A stretch of DNA of 64,000 nucleotides from Longitalea luteola (lineage in GTDB: Bacteria > Bacteroidota > Bacteroidia > Chitinophagales > Chitinophagaceae), in assembly GCF_017356035.1 (NCBI RefSeq), contig NZ_JAFIQX010000006.1:186001-250000 (forward strand), written 5' to 3'. Numbering within the stretch: position 1 is the stretch's first letter; every line of letters starts with the position of its first letter. Positions 61,966-64,000 of the stretch are shown here, piece by piece. A program made the position numbers and the translations under genes. The notes below the pieces were generated by a model, which was not told the DNA's origin, did not search any database, and saw only the letters and a program-made list of their open reading frames with translations.

Positions 61966-63171
61966 ATGGACCAACAATCATTCGAGGATTTTCTTAAAAA
62001 GGTAGCACAGCAAACCCATTCACCTTCGGAATTAGCGGAGTTTCTACGCTGGCTGAAGTCGCTCCCCGGTGAGCAGGCGGCAGCAGCGCTGGACAAATAT
62101 GAACAGGTGTTCAGCACAAGGGACACCAATGCCGGCGTTGACAGTGAAGCGCTCCGTCGTATTGAAGAAGGCATAGAAAACCGGTTAGGGCCATGGCCTG
62201 CTGTTGATACTATTTCCCAAAAACGTACGCCTGTTGTCTTATACCTGAAAGTAGCCGCCATCTTCGTAGTGGTGCTATCGATAGTGTCATTTTTTCTTTA
62301 TCAAAACCAATTCGCGGGCAAACGCAAGCAACCTGTTCCCGCAACTGCAGCCATCGGTCCCGGTAAAAACCAGGCAGTGTTGAAACTGAGCGGGGGCAGG
62401 TCCATCCTGCTCGAAGAAGTGGCAGATGGGGTAATTACAATGAATGATAAAGCAACCGGTTTTGAAAAGAAAAGTGGTTTGCTGGTAGCAAAAGGTGATG
62501 GACAAACGCCCGACGATGCCGGGGCCATCAATATGCTGGAAACACCCAAAGGCGGGCAATACCAGCTGGCATTGCCCGATGGTTCGCGGGTATGGGTGAA
62601 TGCATCCACCCGTCTGTTCTTCCCAACGGTTTTTAAGCCGGGCGAAAGAAAAGTAAAGGTGTTGGGCGAAGCTTATTTCGAAGTGAAATCTGATCCCAAA
62701 AATCCATTTATCGTTGAGACGGGTACGGGCGCCTTTTTACGTGTGCTCGGTACAAGTTTTAATGTGAGCGCTTACCCGGAAGATGCACAGGAGATCACAA
62801 CCCTGTTAACCGGCAGTCTGCAGGTTACCCGCAGTCAGTCCCAGGTACTGCTGAAGCCCGGGCAGCAGGCCATCGTAAACCCGGAAAAAATTATGGATGT
62901 GCAGGAAGTAGAAACCAGTTACGCAGTAGCCTGGAAAGAAGGATATTTTATGTTTAACAGAGAACCGGTCAAAGACGTGATGAACAAGATAGCCCGCTGG
63001 TATGACGTAGAGGTAGTGTATGAAGGGCCTGTTATAGAAACCCGGTTTTGGGGCACTGTATCCCGGTTCTCCCGGGTAAGCGATGTCCTGAAAATGCTTG
63101 AAGCAACGGGACGCGTGCATTTCACCATTGAAGGAAGAAAGATCATTGTAAGGAAGACGCTTAAGGCTTAA
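61966..63171 (+). CDS. FecR family anti-sigma factor (second)
   Basis: A 401-residue inner-membrane regulator. Cytoplasmic anti-sigma segment 1-85 (SFEDFLKKVAQQTHSPSELAEFLRWLKSL), one membrane helix (LYLKVAAIFVVVLSIVSFFLY, about 86-108), FecR domain about 190-300 (GQYQLALPDGSRVWVNASTRLFF, VLGEAYFEVKSDPKNPFIVETGTG, LRVLGTSFNVSAY), and C-terminal DUF4974 (FNREPVKDVMNKIARWYDVEVVYEG). It would control the sigma factor encoded upstream in response to the STN-bearing SusC at 63419. Its last codons belong to a CTTAAGG-type heptamer run. Confidence 0.93.
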   Translation: MDQQSFEDFLKKVAQQTHSPSELAEFLRWLKSLPGEQAAAALDKYEQVFSTRDTNAGVDSEALRRIEEGIENRLGPWPAVDTISQKRTPVVLYLKVAAIFVVVLSIVSFFLYQNQFAGKRKQPVPATAAIGPGKNQAVLKLSGGRSILLEEVADGVITMNDKATGFEKKSGLLVAKGDGQTPDDAGAINMLETPKGGQYQLALPDGSRVWVNASTRLFFPTVFKPGERKVKVLGEAYFEVKSDPKNPFIVETGTGAFLRVLGTSFNVSAYPEDAQEITTLLTGSLQVTRSQSQVLLKPGQQAIVNPEKIMDVQEVETSYAVAWKEGYFMFNREPVKDVMNKIARWYDVEVVYEGPVIETRFWGTVSRFSRVSDVLKMLEATGRVHFTIEGRKIIVRKTLKA

Positions 63172-63405
63172 AGCTTAAGACTTAAAGCTTAAGGCTTGTT
63201 TGCAATAGGCGCCCTGCGCTTTTGCGTTCAGCGTTTTGCGTTCTGCGTTCAGCGTTTTGCGTTTTGCGTTCAGCGTTCTGCGTTCAGCGTTCAGCGTTCA
63301 GCGTTCTGCGTTCAGCGTTTAGCGTTCAGCCGTTCAGCCGTTTAGCGTTTAGCGTTTAGCGTTCCGCGTTCAGCGTTTTGCGTTTCGCCTTTAGCCTTCA
63401 GCCTA
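63158..63405. repeat. Heptamer array (CTTAAGG then GCGTTCA / GCGTTTT / GCGTTCT) between FecR-2 and SusC-3
   Basis: 63158-63196 reads CTTAAGG, CTTAAAG, CTTAAGA, CTTAAAG, CTTAAGG; the FecR-2 stop codon (63169-63171) lies inside it. From about 63224 some 26 heptamers of GCGTTCA, GCGTTTT, GCGTTCT and GCGTTTA follow, interrupted twice by an extra C (GCCGTTCA). The array ends about 14 nt before the SusC-3 start codon, filling its leader region. Confidence 0.85.
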
Positions 63406-63418
63406 AATTATGTAATCT

Positions 63419-64000
63419 ATGACATTAAACCCAGGTACAGCTCGTGTACCAACCAAAATTAACCAACTGCAAAAATTGCTCATTACCATGAAGCTGCTAT
63501 TGTTCCTGTTGTTTACCATGCTGCAGGTAAATGCCAATAGCTATGCCCAGGGCATCTCGCTCAAAGGCCGCAGCATACCCATCGAGCGCATCTTTCTCGA
63601 GATCAGAAAACAGACCGGCCTGGCGGTGTTATGTGAAACGGAAGTGCTGGAAAGCATTAAACCGCTCACTGTAAATTTCAACAAAACACCGGTTACTGAT
63701 GTATTGGCGTTCTGCCTGAAGCAAACGCTGTATACCTATCAGCTGGAAAAAAACAGTATTGTGATCAGGGCGATCACGCGGCCTGAACAAAGAACGCCTG
63801 ACAAGGAGATCGTGCAACAGGTGATCACGGGCAGGGTTACTGATGAACAGGGCAATCCGCTGCCAGGCGTGAATGTACGAACCAATAATGACAGGGGAAC
63901 CATCACCGGGGCCGACGGAACTTTTAGTCTGACCGTGCCTGATGATGTAACCAGTCTTACATTCAGCTATATCGGGTACCAGCCCAGGACCGTGGCATTG
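63419..64000 (+). CDS. SusC/RagA TonB-linked receptor with STN domain (cut by window end)
   Basis: The frame opens at ATG 63419 (MTLNPGTARVPTKINQLQKL) and is still open at the window edge, giving 194 residues. After a signal segment (MKLLLFLLFTMLQVNANSYAQ, about 24-44) comes an STN domain (GISLKGRSIPIERIFLEIRKQ ... LTVNFNKTPVTDVLAFCL, about 45-118). It is followed by a CarboxypepD-like domain (ITGRVTDEQGNPLPGVNVRTNND, then SYIGYQPRTVAL). These are the first two domains of an STN-type SusC. A start at the inner ATG 63488 is also possible. It is the receptor partner of sigma-2/FecR-2. Confidence 0.9.
   Translation, partial: MTLNPGTARVPTKINQLQKLLITMKLLLFLLFTMLQVNANSYAQGISLKGRSIPIERIFLEIRKQTGLAVLCETEVLESIKPLTVNFNKTPVTDVLAFCLKQTLYTYQLEKNSIVIRAITRPEQRTPDKEIVQQVITGRVTDEQGNPLPGVNVRTNNDRGTITGADGTFSLTVPDDVTSLTFSYIGYQPRTVAL

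Overview
The window comes from a Bacteroidota chromosome, most likely the family Chitinophagaceae (Chitinophaga/Niastella type). The evidence is three SusC-type TonB-linked receptors (one cut by the window end), two SusD-type lipoproteins, two ECF sigma/FecR pairs, a T9SS type A sorting domain, DUF4249, DUF5689 and DUF4974 proteins, and promoters of the TTG/TAnnTTTG type. No tRNA, rRNA, transposase or CRISPR array was seen.

Layout. 1-3,281: start of a dihydroorotase gene, a D-2-hydroxyacid dehydrogenase, a small protein, an NAD-dependent epimerase and a cupin. 3,390-11,971 (minus): ECF sigma, FecR, STN-containing SusC, SusD and a DUF5689 lipoprotein, a cell-surface-signalling uptake locus without carbohydrate enzymes. 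12,215-24,239: mixed accessory genes, namely a glycine-rich T9SS protein, a divergent azoreductase/HxlR pair with an array of operator palindromes, DUF2461, a TonB-dependent receptor with DUF4249, an exported superoxide dismutase, an endonuclease V homologue, and a divergent pair of proteins with LamG-like domains, one of them HTH-TM-LamG. 24,362-53,506 (all minus): a large polysaccharide utilization locus (PUL) with one PL8 lyase, two GH88 unsaturated glucuronyl hydrolases, four paralogous GH2 enzymes, two paralogous GH30 enzymes, one SGNH esterase, a SusC/SusD pair and a DUF5107-TPR protein. 53,673-60,847: housekeeping and miscellaneous genes (DUF2784, YihY, transketolase, TonB-like, DUF3606, an unknown secreted protein). 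61,085-64,000 (plus): a second sigma/FecR pair and the start of an STN-containing SusC.

How the PUL appears to work. PL8 would cut a uronic-acid polysaccharide and leave unsaturated uronosyl ends. GH88 would remove these, GH30 would cleave backbone or branches, GH2 would trim beta-linked sugars, the SGNH enzyme would remove acyl groups, and SusC/SusD would import the oligosaccharides. No sulfatase is present, so the substrate is probably unsulfated. The PUL falls into three transcription units. Each is preceded by the same element: TCCAT-N7-TCCATCTTTTTC exactly 36 nt upstream of a -7 box (at 32 kb, 41.9 kb and 53.6 kb). This looks like one regulon under a regulator that is not encoded next to it.

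The second striking feature is a set of intergenic quasi-tandem repeats. At least ten loci use quite different sequence vocabularies but nearly all have a 7-nt period. They are often arranged as inverted arms and often start at, or inside, the stop codon of the upstream gene. They resemble in form the heptanucleotide STRR repeats known from filamentous cyanobacteria.
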